Shown: positions 1 through 11,214 of the stretch, one piece after another
How the letters are laid out: each line of letters opens with the position of its first letter
Position numbering within the stretch: position 1 is the stretch's first letter
Assembly: GCA_016098155.1 (NCBI GenBank)
Contig: JAAAJB010000277.1
Location: 1-44,938 of the forward strand
From: Actinomortierella ambigua
Taxonomy: Eukaryota; Mortierellomycota; Mortierellomycetes; Mortierellales; Mortierellaceae
Reading direction: 5' to 3'
DNA length: 44,938 nucleotides
Program-made: the position numbers and the translations under genes
Notes under the pieces: model-generated
The model's input: only the letters and a program-made list of their open reading frames with translations
Told to the model about the DNA's origin: nothing
Database searches by the model: none

Positions 1-539
1 GGTACGGAATGACATCGACAATGTCGTAGCTGAGGCATTGTTGCTCTTCCACGGACAGGTACACACATGATCCGCTCTTCCATTGCTTGGGTGACTTTGT
101 GTCGGCAACTACCACAACCTGCGATTTTCAATACGTGGAGTGGGGAGGTGAGAGGGAGGATGTTAAATTCGAGTACGTGGCGGAATGGATGAAAGAGAAA
201 AAGATCCCACTGCACCAACTCTATACTCTGCTCTCTGGCACTCACATTCCATCCTTCGAGGTTGCATAGGAGGTCCATGGCATCGGTGGGTGGGTTGATG
301 GTCGTCACAACGATCCACTGCTTGCCCACAATCCTCCTCTTCTCATCGATTTGCTGGTTTGTGGCACAGTTGGGTTTGGTTGTGGGCGCCGTTTTAGGTT
401 TCTCGTTGAGTTGAAGGTGGATGAGTGAAAGTGCAAAGATAAAAAGTATGCCAGCTGTAACTCCCCAGAGCCGCTTGTTGTGAGGAGTGCGATTGAGGGG
501 GCTATAGCGAATTTCGCTAAAGCTGAACTGGGCGACCAT
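1..539 (-). CDS. STELLO-like (DUF288) glycosyltransferase, copy 1, 5' part, runs off the left edge
   Basis: Only the first two exons lie in the window: exon 1 539-246 and exon 2 118 to beyond base 1. Exon 1 encodes 98 residues from the ATG at 539. It starts MVAQFSFSEIRYSPLN, has one membrane segment (about residues 24-45) and then the conserved stretch GKQWIVVTTINPPTDAM, which matches the start of the luminal domain of plant STELLO-type proteins. The exon 1 donor (GGAAT|gtgagt) and the exon 2 acceptor (tcgcag|GTTGTGG) keep phase 0. Exon 2 begins VVVVADTKSPKQ, as in the two complete copies. The predicted product is a type II membrane protein, probably of the Golgi. The fungal substrate is unknown. 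No frame break is visible in the part present. The family call is by recognition of sequence pattern. Confidence 0.75.
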   Translation of the reverse strand, partial: MVAQFSFSEIRYSPLNRTPHNKRLWGVTAGILFIFALSLIHLQLNEKPKTAPTTKPNCATNQQIDEKRRIVGKQWIVVTTINPPTDAMDLLCNLEGWNVSAREQSIELVQWDLFLFHPFRHVLEFNILPLTSPLHVLKIAGCGSCRHKVTQAMEERIMCVPVRGRATMPQLRHCRCHSV

Positions 540-599
540 GGCTCTCTCTCTTCCCTCGGCCTTTTCAGGTCGTTTTGTAACAACTTGTGTAAGGGTTAG

Positions 600-1860
600 G
601 ATATCAGGTCGAAATCCGTAGCGTGCGGATGATCTAGTGGGAAAGTGCCTGGGTGTAGATAGGCAAGAGTCAACAGGCAAAAGAGGACACAGAGTGTGTG
701 TGTATGCGAGAGTGTGTGTGAGTGAGTGCGAGAGAAAGTGTGTGAATGCGAGAGAGAGAGAGAGTGTGTGTGTGTGAATGCGAGAGAGGGAGTGAGTGTA
801 TGACAAAGAGATTGTGTGAGAGAGAGAGAAAGAGAGAGGGAGAGAGAGAGAGAAGGAAAGAAGGAAAGAAAGAGAGAGACAACAAAAGTAGAGGTTGGCA
901 CCGGTCCTGTCAGACCGTGCTGGTGTCACTTTTCATAGTAAAGATTGATATTCAACCGCAAAAATGGCTATTGTTTTCAAGGGCCCATATATCAAGTGGT
1001 GCCAGGCATGTGGATATGGGGGAAAAGCCTGGATGTATATCGGGACTTTGCTGGAGGCGACGTTGGGGCGGCTGTGGGCCGGTTGCCAACGTGGTTTGCC
1101 ACTAATGCGACCAAAAGTACCACTAACACTCTTGGCAGGTACGTAAATTTGCGTACCCATACCATCCAGTACCGGTACCGACTACAAAGTTACAAAAGAC
1201 ATAGACCTGTGCCTGACTGTCTGCTGGGACCAGAACAGCCCAGAGTGACGTAACATGTTTAGTGTTTAGGTCCATTGGCCACTCTTTTACTTTGTGCAAA
1301 GAGTTCACCTTTACGCTTGTGGCTCTACCCTTCCTTTCTTGCTACTGCCAGGGTGAACCACCCCTCTTGAGAAAATACTGTTCAGAGCCTAGCTTATTGT
1401 ATTGTATGACAGAAAGTAGGCAGAGGGACACTTTTGTGTTTTCAAAGGGTACCACCCACTTTACGAGGGGAGGCGAGACATTGTTTGTTAGAACGGACAA
1501 ATGAGCACACAGCCGTAGCAATTGATTCGTTTAGAATAAAAATACGCCCGATATGTTTGGGTGCGTTTCGTTCTTGTGTTGTAAAATCCAACGGGGTCTC
1601 CCCCGCCCCTTGTGAAGTTGATTTTTCCCCTCCTTATTTTTGTTTGCGTCAGACAGTCAATGAAGGTCGCTGTGACCAAGACCCTCTCTCCTACTCCGTG
1701 ATCATCGCCAGCCATACAACCATGAAATCTTGTGACAAGAGAATCATTATACCACTGCCATGGTTGCCATTGCCACAGTGTCATTATCATTCCAGTAAAC
1801 CCACTCAGGCTTTAGGAGCTTTTCCAGGATTACTTGGTCGAAGACTATGTAGCCTAAGCT
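600..1860. other. Upstream flank of copy 1, without a gene
   Basis: No supported gene. About 690-886 is a GA/GT microsatellite. Bases 1208-1505 resemble the flank of copy 2 at about 6040-6360: the same phrases recur, for example ctgctgggac, followed by cacagccca in one and aacagccca in the other, then a tttacgag block and cattgtttgtt. The flank therefore belongs to the duplicated unit. Open frames here are short and dominated by repeats. Confidence 0.6.
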
Positions 1861-1882
1861 TTAGCCAGCCATAATATGACCT

Positions 1883-2640
1883 GCAGCCTGTCAGACACGG
1901 ATCTCGAATTGTGCTATAGCCGCATGCTGCTGGCTATCAACACTATTCTCTAAGGCATGGACATTCTCTCGCCGAAAACTTACCTGTCACGATGCCTTCA
2001 GCCCAGCTTGACCCAACATTGAACATTGACGACATCATCTGCGCACCGGATATGATTTCCATTGAAGTCCGCACGCTAGCTTTGGAAAAATACGTGTAGA
2101 ATCTCTCCTACACTAATGTACATCCCTAGCCAACAATTAAAAGTGTATATCTGTGGCCATTTGGACCCGAGACCTCTTTCCAACGGATTTCTGATTCTCT
2201 CACCTTAGATACTCTTTCTGGGATCGAACACTAGCCAGGCAAGAGCCTCTACTCCCAATAAAATCCTTGAATGAAGACCAAGCTGCTACCTTCAACGCAG
2301 TTATGACGGCCATTAGAAACCCCAGTTCGATCAACTCTTGAGCCACCACTCACGGCAATACTATAGGCATTACCCCCAACAAGCTTGTCTACATTGGTGG
2401 CCGTGGTGGTCATGACAAGTCGTATTTGCTCAACACCATTATCAAGTAAGTGCACTTTTGAGCCTATTGTTGTTTCATCCTGCGTGGTAGCTGCTTTATT
2501 GCTCGATGGTGGTTGTACTGTCCACTCCATCTTCAAGATGCCGACCCCAGTTCAAACCTCAGCAACAATTACTTTGCAAACTAATACCTCTCACACATTG
2601 GCTATGGCACCGAACGCACAATCAAGGGGGCTGACTTTTT
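1883..2640 (+). pseudogene. Decayed PIF1/Helitron-type helicase fragment
   Basis: Conceptual translation on the plus strand, changing frame and crossing stops, shows pieces of a PIF1-like helicase in the right order. A stretch DTDLELCYSRMLLAIN is followed in a shifted frame by HGHSLAENLPVTMPSAQL. From about 2272 comes NEDQAATFNAVMTAIRN, the Q-motif-like entry of Helitron helicases. A stop follows, then KLVYIGGRGGHDKSYLLN, a damaged Walker A (the family has GPGGTGKS/T). After a frame change comes VVAALLLDGGCTVHSIFK, the family's GIAALLLxGGRTxHSxFK element. There are several stops and at least two frameshifts, so it is not functional. It is most likely a remnant of a Helitron transposon. No Rep domain or terminal hairpin was found, so the ends of the element are unknown. 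Confidence 0.7.
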
Positions 2641-2699
2641 CCGCATGGACGACCAAAAGATTGAAAGCTGAAACAAACGTTCGTTTAGCCCACATCTAG

Positions 2700-3060
2700 T
2701 ACACCTTCACCTTGCAGCAATGTACAATGGTGTCCCAAGACAACATAAATGAATCAATCTTCGCAGCACCTTCACACCGATCCATTGACCACAGTAATAG
2801 CTCCCCCCTCCCATACCTCATATAGTTCAAATAGATACCGTTTCCGATCATGCCTACCTGTGCCATGGCCTTCAGTAAGTGCCAAGACCAGACCCACATC
2901 ACAATGCAGTCTATCTGCAGAATCCGGGCTCGCTCATGGTCAATTTTTTCACGGTCTACGTTGGTAGCCACGGACATATTGCATGCACGGAGGACACCCA
3001 CACCAACCCCTGAAAAAGAGGTGCATGGGAAAATGTAATTATTATTAGGGGGGGGGGGGA
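2700..3060. other. Spacer between the helicase relic and the 3' end of copy 2
   Basis: No supported coding region. It may hold further decayed transposon sequence, but no recognisable motif continues past about 2640. It ends in a G-run (about 3049-3059) just before the stop codon of STELLO-like copy 2. Confidence 0.5.
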
Positions 3061-3062
3061 AT

Positions 3063-5784
3063 CTATTGATTTATCTCAACGGACTCAATCCATTGCATAC
3101 TATCAGCTATTGCACTCGGCTCGCTCTTCAACTTGACTGGGTGTAGCATGCTCACACCAGGCTTCAGGAAGTCGCGCCACCGCAGCCTGTCCTTCTCCCA
3201 CAAATAAACCTCTTGCCATCTGACCCAGTTCTCCGTCGGCTCGACCGCAATCAGCGCCATGCCCAGAGCGCCCTCCAAAAACACCTCGTACTTTGCAAAT
3301 GTCTTCAGCACCCCCGCCAGCTCCTTTGAGATCCTCGCTGGCACGTACACGCCATCCGCATACGCTCGTATATGCGCCTGCCCCTTGAGACCGTGGAAAT
3401 CTGCGATTCGCTCCCTTTGCTTGGCCGTGAGCGACGTCGGGTCGTTCCACATCTCCGTCGTCTTGATTTTCCCCCAATGAGGCCATTTGTTGGGAGGCGC
3501 CCTCGACAGGTCGTGCACGTCCTTGTACCGGTCTGGCACCGGTTTCCAGACCTTGTCCTGGTCAAACTCGGCCAGCTGGTACACATTCAGCAGCGTGTCG
3601 TCGTTCGTGTACAGGTACCCGTCGTAGTCTGGGTACTTTTCGATAGCATCCGCAATGCTCCGGTACGATGTGAAGCCCTCGTCGTAGGCGGCCTCCGAAA
3701 CCTGGTCCTTGAGATGGTCTGGGACCCTTGGTCCGTAAACCTTGATGTTGGGGAAGTATTTCTTGTAGATTGTCATGAAGGGCTCAAGTGCGTCGTAGTC
3801 TGGGTGGTTGAAATTGACCACTAGCAGGATGTTCTTGAACGCCGTCGAGTTCAGATGTGTTGGGGTGATCTGGATCTTGGGAGCCCCGTTCTCCACGGCC
3901 GCGCCGGTGCCTTCTCCTGTCTCCTCCAACTGACATTGCCTCAGAGCCTCATCGGAGACCCAACGATCTGTCTGGTTATATAGTCGTTGCTCCTCGTGCT
4001 TCTTCACCAACTCTCCGTGCCTCTTCTGGTCGTACCTCCTGACCTTGGGGAACACATAGCCAACATTCTGAAGGTCCTGCACCCATCGCTTGGCAAGGTC
4101 CACGTCCGCTGGTCCGATAAACTCGTGCTTCGCCATCTCTTCCATCAGGCTCACAATCCGTGTCTCCAGACGCGTCGACGATGAGGTCCATGAGGACAGA
4201 AAGTCGATGAACTTGGTGGTCTCGGCATAGATCTGCAGCTCATCCTTGTAGTCGTCCAGGTAGTTGTGTGCATTCCGGATCTGGTCAACCGTCGGCTTTG
4301 TGAATCCTAGTGATCCATCGACATCCCACAAGAGTCGCTGCACCCAATAGCCGCGCCAGATGTCACATACTCGGAAGGACACTATTAGGTCGGAGAGGAG
4401 AGTAAAAGAATGTCAATGCGATTAGGAGGCAATACAGTGGACAGACGATTTAAGCCTGGAAGTTTCCAACGTCCCATGACTGGAGGTTCAAGGGGGGATC
4501 GACGCCAATACCTGTGATAGGGAGGAGAAGACCCCACAATGCATCATAGCTGAAAAGAGTGTTCTGAGGTGGGACAAAACGACAAACATTTGAATTAGGC
4601 TGAGAAAAAAAAAAAGTGTTGACAGTCACTGCGAATGGGAAGAACCAGAAAAGGTATGCTGTACCTGGGAGTTGAACGGACAGAAGGTTCCGGGAGAAAG
4701 CCTAATCGATGGTGATTTCTTACAGAACTTTACATGCTTCAGTTCCCGAACCTGTGTCAATCGGAAGATGGCATCCACATCTGGGTCCAGATCAGCCAGG
4801 CCTTGTTGAATCAGCATCGGTGGTGCCAGTGCGCCTTTGGCCTCCTCCGTGAGCGAGTCGTACTCTCTCATGTAAGAGACTGGCCGACGAATGTCAATGT
4901 CATCCAGGGGGAATCCTCGAGGCCAGATGTCGGGTCGACCAAAGTGAGAGTAGATGTTGACACTCTTTCCTGTCGTGCCTCCTGAGCGATACCCAACCAC
5001 GCCACCGGTCGGCGACTCGACGAAAATGTCCTTGCCAGTCGGCAGATTGTCGTCTGTTAATATAAACCGCCAACGGGAGGAAGAGAGAGAGAGAGAGGGA
5101 GAGAGAGAGGGATCGTGGTTAGTCCAAGATGACCCCTAACCATTTGCTATTGCCACACAGTGCTGCTGTCCAGTACCATCGGTATCAAAGATCTTGGTGG
5201 CTCCTTGTTGGATCGCCCACAGATAGCCTATGTTCTTGCGTGTGTAGGCTCGGTACGGAATGACATCGACAATGTCGTAGCTGAGGCATTGTTGCTCTTC
5301 CACGGAAAGATATACACACGATCCACTCTTCCATTGTTTGGGTGACTTTGTGTCGGCAACTACCACAACCTGCGATTTTCAACAAGCGGAGTGAGGGGGG
5401 AGAGGGATGATGTTAAAATACGTGGCAAAAGGGAAGAAAGAGAGATCCTACTCCATAGCACCCTCTACTCTACTCTCTGGCACTCACATTCCATCCTTCG
5501 AGGTTGCACAGCAGGTCCATGGCATCGGTGGGTGGGTTGATGGTCGTCACAACGATCCACTGCTTGCCCACAACCCTCCTCTTCTCATCGATCTGCTGCT
5601 GGTTTCTAGCACAGCTGAATTTGGTTGTGGGGGTCGTATCAGGTGTCTCTTTGAGTTGAAGGTGGATAAGTGAAAGTGTAAAGATGAAGCATATGCCAGC
5701 TGCCACTATCCAGAGCCGCTTGTTGCGAGTGGCGCGATTGAGGGGGCTATAGCGAACGTCGCTAAAGCTGAACTGGGCGACCAT
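3063..5784 (-). CDS. STELLO-like (DUF288) glycosyltransferase, copy 2, complete
   Basis: Five exons: 5784-5488, 5369-5159, 5053-4665, 4563-4512 and 4381-3063. They join in frame to 755 residues. A short cytosolic tail and one membrane segment (about 24-45) are followed by a luminal region. Family marks are GKQWIVVTTINPPTDAM, then TRKNIGYLWAIQQGATKIF and an FDTD element (acidic residues 161 and 163, DxD-like). VNIYSHFGRPDIWPRGFPLD and RGYWVQRLLWDVDG follow, and a second acidic site YTNDDTLLN (577-578) lies in the C-terminal half. The order matches Arabidopsis STELLO1/2, Golgi proteins that act with cellulose synthase complexes. The fungal role is unknown but is probably glycan or cell-wall related. 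All introns are GT-AG. Intron 2 (5158-5054) holds a GA microsatellite on the + strand. The family call is from recall; exon joins are supported by the matching structure in copy 3. Confidence 0.85.
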
Positions 5785-7375
5785 GGCTCTCTCTCTTTCG
5801 TCAGTCGTTTTTCAAGTCGTTTGTAACAATTGTATGGAGGTTAGGGTATAGAGTAGGAAATCGTAGCGAGAGTATGATGTGGTGTGAAGGTGACTGGGTA
5901 TAGATAGGCAAGAGTCAACAAGCAAAGGAGGAGATAGAAGAATGGAGAGAATGAGAGAGAGTGAGAGAGAGAGAGAGAGAGAGGGACAAAGAGATAAAGA
6001 AACAGAGACACGGTGGACATGTAGTATTTCCTGGGAAGGTGCCTGGCTGCCTGCTGGGACAAGCAGCACAGCCCAAATGAGAAATTCTAGAAACGTAAAA
6101 TGTTTAAAGTTTAGCATTCTTTGTGCAGAGTCAATTCTTGCAATTGCCCACCACTTCTGTTTTTTCTCCAAAAATGCTGTGTAAACAGTTGAAAATCTAG
6201 CTCAAGCTGACTGAGCGTTCTGACGATTCGTAGAGAGATTGGGGAAAGATATCCGCGCTGTACGATCGAAAGAAGGACATTTTTATGTTTCCCAAAGGGA
6301 ACCAGCCATCCACTTTACGAGACAGAGAGAGAGGGAATCATTGTTTGTTGGAGCGGACAATAGAGTCTTACCACGCACAAGGCTGTTGTTGATACCCACA
6401 AAGAGTTTAAATAATCCTATTAATATCATTCTCCCTCCTGCACCACGGCAGTCGCCATTATTGCTCCTTACATCCTTATGCCAGCACAAGGTGTCTCTTC
6501 ATAATAACGAGTTTGCGACAACACGGACTATCGGCGATTACATTTACCTATCCTACATGGGCAGCACTGTTTGCACCTCAAACATGCAACCTAGCCGTCT
6601 GGCACTCGAGAGACATTTTTTGAGCCATAACATGCTGGTGCCTAAGCAAGTTCATCCCTGAGACATTCACAAGTCAGTCAAATTCGACTGCAAAGTGGAT
6701 CACCACTCCTCCTCGACTTCAGCATTTACACCACAGCCCACACAGCCCAATCACTATTGGGGCTCAAAACACTAACCACGGATAACACAGCACAAGAGAC
6801 GCATATGTGTTGTTACGCATCTCTAAGATGGCTTGAAAGAGGTCATGGTGATTGTGGTAGTAGTGGTGGCGTTAGGAGGAATCTATGGCTGGTCTCCCCT
6901 TGTACTTCAAGGTCGTGACTGATGATATCGTCCTTGAGGCTGAGAACACTAACACGACTTTGTGCTTCTCGGAACCACTAGGCAGCTCTTGAGGAAAACG
7001 ATAGCGATAATGATGTGAATCATGTAGAGCAACGGCCACATGCTGCTGGTGATAATATAAATGACAGAAAACTCGTGTTTACACCACTTCTCTCCAACAT
7101 TCCTCGGCCTCTAGAGCTGTTTTGTATTACTATCCTTTGGGCCCTGCTTCACTACAGTACATCTTCTTGATCAGTCTCTCGTCCTACGCTACTCCTTGCT
7201 CCTCGCCATTGGGATGCACTGTGCTGCATTGGAAATCCACTTGGTCAGTCCACTACTGCTACGCTCGGCACGCCGTCCATGTTGGCGACGAGTCTTAAGG
7301 ACAAACGGTGCCACCCACAACACCTTGTTCCGCGGCCTTGGTGACCCGCCCCCCGCTGCCTTGAATCGACCCCCC
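5785..7375. other. Upstream flank of copy 2 and spacer to the kinase-Sel1 gene
   Basis: No intact gene. A GA repeat lies at about 5942-5983. Bases 6040-6360 match the copy 1 flank. Bases 7310-7375, read on the minus strand just past the kinase-Sel1 stop codon, still encode a Sel1-like phrase (VTKAAEQGVVGG), a decayed extension of that gene. Between about 6400 and 7300 nothing recognisable was seen. Confidence 0.5.
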
Positions 7376-10300
7376 CTATCCCTGTCTGTGGATCAGTCCA
7401 AGGTTGAACTGTGCCGCTGCGTCCCCTCCGTTGGCTGCCTTGGTGTACCACTTGACCGCCTCGACATTGCTCTGCTCAACTCCTCCCCTTCCTTCGTCAT
7501 ATATCAACCCAAGGTTGAACTGTGCTGCCACGTGTCCTTGCTCAGCTGCTTTGGTGTACCACTTGAGCGCGTGAACGACGCTCCGCTCGACGCCTCGCCC
7601 TTTGTCGTACATCACTCCAAGGCAGAACTGTGCTCCGACGTGTCCTTGGTCTGCCACTTTTGTGTACCACTCGACTGCTTGGACATCGCTCTGCTCGACA
7701 CCTCGCCCTACACAGTGCATCCAACCAAGGAATGACTGAGCGCCGAGATCACCTTGCTCTGCAGCCTTGGTGAACCACTGGAGCGCCTTGGCATCGCTCT
7801 GCTCGACCCCATGCCCTGCTTTGTACATCAGCGCAAGGTTGAACTGAGCCTCTGCATTCCCTTGCTCCGCCGCTTTGGTGAACCAACTACCAGCTTCGAC
7901 GTCACTCTGCTCAACCTCTTGTCCTTCTCGGTACAGCAATCCAAGGTTGAGTTGGGCTGTCACTACTCCTTGCTCCGCTGCCTTGGTGAGCCACTTTATA
8001 GCCTTGGCAATGCACCGCTCGACCCTCCGTCCTTCTTTGAAAATCAGCCCCAGGTTGAGTTGTGCCGCTGCATGCCCTTGCCCTGCCGCTTTGCTGTACC
8101 ACCTTATCGCCTCGACATCGCTTTGTCGGACTCCCTGCCCGTTGTAGTACATCAGCCCGAGGTTGTACTGTGCTTCCTCACTCCCTTGGTTTGCTGCCTG
8201 GGTGAAATACTTTGCTGCCACGGCATCATCCTGCTTGACACCCTGGCCCTCCTTGTGCATCATACCAAGGTTGAATTGTGCAGCCGCGATCCCTTGGTCT
8301 GCCGCCTTTGCGAGCCAGTGATGAGCATCGACATCGCTCTGCTCGACCCCTTTGCCCTCTCTGTACATTAGCCCTAGGTTGAGTTGTGCCAGTGCAATCC
8401 CTTCCAGTGCAGCCTTAGTAAACCACTTTATAGCCTCGACATCGCTCTGCTTGACCCCCTTCCCTTCACTGTACAAAAGCCCGAGATTGAACTGTGCCTC
8501 CGAAATCCCTTGCTCCGCGGCCTTGGTGAACCAATGGCCCGCTCGATCATCGCTCTGCTCAACGCCTTGACCTTCTCTGTAGATCGAACCAAGGTTGAAC
8601 TGTGCCGCTGCATTCCCTTGGTTGGCTGCCTTGGAGTACCACCAGATCGCCTCGGCATCGCTCTGCTCCACACCCCGTCCGTCGTCGTACATCACCCCAA
8701 GGTTGAACTGTGCTATGACATGTCCTTGCTCAGCCGCTTTGGTGTACCACTTGAGCGCCATAGTGTCGCTTTGCCGAACACCCCTTCCTTCGTCGTACAT
8801 CACTCCCAGGTTGAACTGCGCCTCCATGTGTCCTTGTTCCGCCGCAATACTGTACCACTTGGCCGCCTCGACATCGCTCTGATCGACGCCTCGCCCGACG
8901 CAATGCATCCAACCAAGGAATGTTTGTGCGCCAGCATCACCTTGTTCCGCAGCCTTGGTGAACCACCGGATGGCCTCGATGTTGTTCTGTTCAACGCCCC
9001 GTCCGTCGTGGTACATTGCACCCAAGTCCAACTGGGCCCCGTCATCTCCTTGGTCTGCGGCCTTGGTGTACCATTTGATCGTCTCGACATAGCTTTGCTG
9101 ACAACCTCGCCCTTGTTCGTACATCATCCCCAGATTACGTTGTGCTGTCGCATACCCTTGTTCTGCCGCCTTGGTGAGCCATTTCGTCGCCTCGACATCG
9201 CTTTGTGTCACCCCTCGACCGAGAGAGTACCATAGTCCTAGTGTGGCCTGCGCTTCCGGTTGACCCTGGTCGGCCGCGACGCGGAACCATCGCGCCGCCT
9301 CCACATCGTCATGCTTGATACCACGGCGGCCACCGCCGGCGTACATCTTGCCCAGCCAATGCTGTGCGTCAGCACTGCCGCCGTCGGCAGCGCGCCGATA
9401 CCATGTGGCGGCCTTTTCATCGTTCGCCGCCACGCCTTGACCCTGTTCGTACATTTGCGCCACACGGAGCTGAGCAACTGTAGGCCCCTGTGAGGCCGCC
9501 AGACGGTACCACCAGAACGAATCCTTGTCACTCTTCTCGACTCTTAGACCGTGCTCATAGATCCACCCGAGAAACAACTGGGCCTCGACACTTCCGCGCT
9601 TCGCGGCCATGCACAGATGGACTACCACCCCATCGCCGCCCGTTGCTGGAAATCGACCCACATGGTCATCGTTGACACTCATCGTCGCCGTCATCATGTC
9701 TCGCGTACCGCCACCACGTTCGTCGGATATCTCGGACAACAGCAGGCTGTGCGTCGTCAAGCCAGTCTGGGTAAAAGTCAGATCTACAAAGTTCATGCTA
9801 TCATTATCGCCTGCAGCTGCTGCCTTTGTCGCCTCGCTGTCGTCGTGCATCAGCACCACATCACAGGCATCCGGTCGTTGTGCAGGCTCCTGGTGCCAGC
9901 AGCGCTCCATCCATGCACGATACTCGTCCGGTGTGTCCTCTGGAACAATCTCACGGCTCCCGTTCTTGACGTTGGCAATGACAAGCGCATCGTTGTCCTG
10001 GTCCTTGAACGGCCGCGTGCAATTGGCCGCCATCTCCCACATCACGATCCCGAACGCATACACGTCCGACTTGGCCGAATACACGGGCTTGCTCTCAAAC
10101 AGCAGCTCGGGCGCTATCCAGCGTAGTGTGCCCGTAACTCCTCCTGATGAATGAGTCGTACTAGTACCACTGCTACTATGACTACTACTGCTGGTTAACG
10201 ATCGGACCTTGGCCAATCCGAAATCGGCCAGCTTGACCTCCATATGCTTGGTGAGGAGCACGTTTGCGCTCTTGAGGTCGCGATGGAGGACACTCTCTTG

Positions 10301-10788
10301 ATGGATAAAGGCCAAACCTCGAGCAATCTCATGCGCGATCCTTGTCTTGGTCGACCAGTCGTCCGAGGTGAGCTCGCCACTGGTGATGGCGTGTGCAAGA
10401 CTGCCCCTCTCGGCCAGCTCCATCAGGAGGTACGTGCAGCCGTCCTCTTCGTGGGTCCGGTAAAACTGGATGATGTGGCGGTAGCGGAGCGTCTGGAGAA
10501 CAGCGATTTCCTTCTGGATCGACTGCTGGTGGAAATCGGACTGGCTGAGAAAGAACGACTTGGCTGCACAGGGCTGGTTCCCCCATCGCGCCTCTCGGAC
10601 AGAGCCAAAGGCTCCGGAGCCGAGAGACTTTCCAAGGACAAGGAGGGAATGCTAGAGAGGGGGACCATTCACCAATCACCACCGAAAATGAAGGGAAAGT
10701 TTAGATACCGATAGGAGGCATTTCCCCTGTGCTACCACCTTCCCGCCTTCGTTACCGTGAATGAAGGTTTCACAAAGGCCGAATCCAT
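7376..10788 (-). CDS. TKL-like protein kinase fused to about 20 Sel1 repeats
   Basis: Main exon 10651-7376, preceded by a proposed first exon 10788-10756 (MDSAFVKPSFT) joined across a 104-base GT-AG intron in phase 0. The predicted length is 1102 residues. The kinase domain (about 12-280) has the glycine loop GSGAFG (22-27), Lys42 in CAAKS, Glu59, HRDLKSAN (from 134), DFG (154-156), APELLFE and a C-lobe DVYAFGIVMWE. All catalytic residues are present, so it should be active on Ser/Thr or Tyr. From about 363 to the end are 20 full Sel1-like repeats of 36 residues and one partial, with consensus AQFNLGxMYxxGxGVxQSD and WYTKAAEQG. Sel1 arrays form helical solenoids that bind other proteins. Kinase-Sel1 fusions are known as expanded families in Mortierella and Glomeromycotina. 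The repeat part is certain; the tiny first exon is less so. Confidence 0.85.
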
Positions 10789-11214
10789 TTGGCGATGAAA
10801 GGGAGGCAATTAAGGAATGGAGATGGACTCATGTGAGATGACAGAAATCAGCATGTGGTTCTGCTCTACTGCATTTGCTGCCTTGGACTTTCACCGCCCC
10901 CTGCAAAGGAGGAGTTGAAGGACAGGGCATGATTGACGAACCAAGCCAGGGGGGAGTGCCTTTGAAAACAGTAGATAGATGTATTTTAACCACACTCGGT
11001 CTTTGGCATTTTTCGTCGTACGAGGGTTTCGCTACTTGGACCTCCTGCCCTTTGTTTTCCCCCTCCTCGAAACCATGCGAAACCGCACACGAAGCTCTCC
11101 TTTTGACCATCTCAAGGAAAAAGACAACAGTGCCTATAACATTCTATAGAGATATTATTTGATAAATGGTAATACAGGGAACTTTTTTTTGCGGTTAAGA
11201 GCCTCGGAGGGCGT
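10789..11214. other. Spacer between the kinase-Sel1 gene and copy 3
   Basis: About 430 bases upstream of the kinase-Sel1 start and downstream of copy 3. A minus-strand open frame of 93 codons (11110-10829) exists but shows no domain and no kinase-like sequence. No other feature was recognised. Confidence 0.45.

Noticed and set aside
7196..9235. Plus-strand open frames of 179-283 codons opposite the Sel1 repeats
   Set aside because: They are the complement of the 108-base Sel1 repeat and show its periodicity. The minus frame is the real one.
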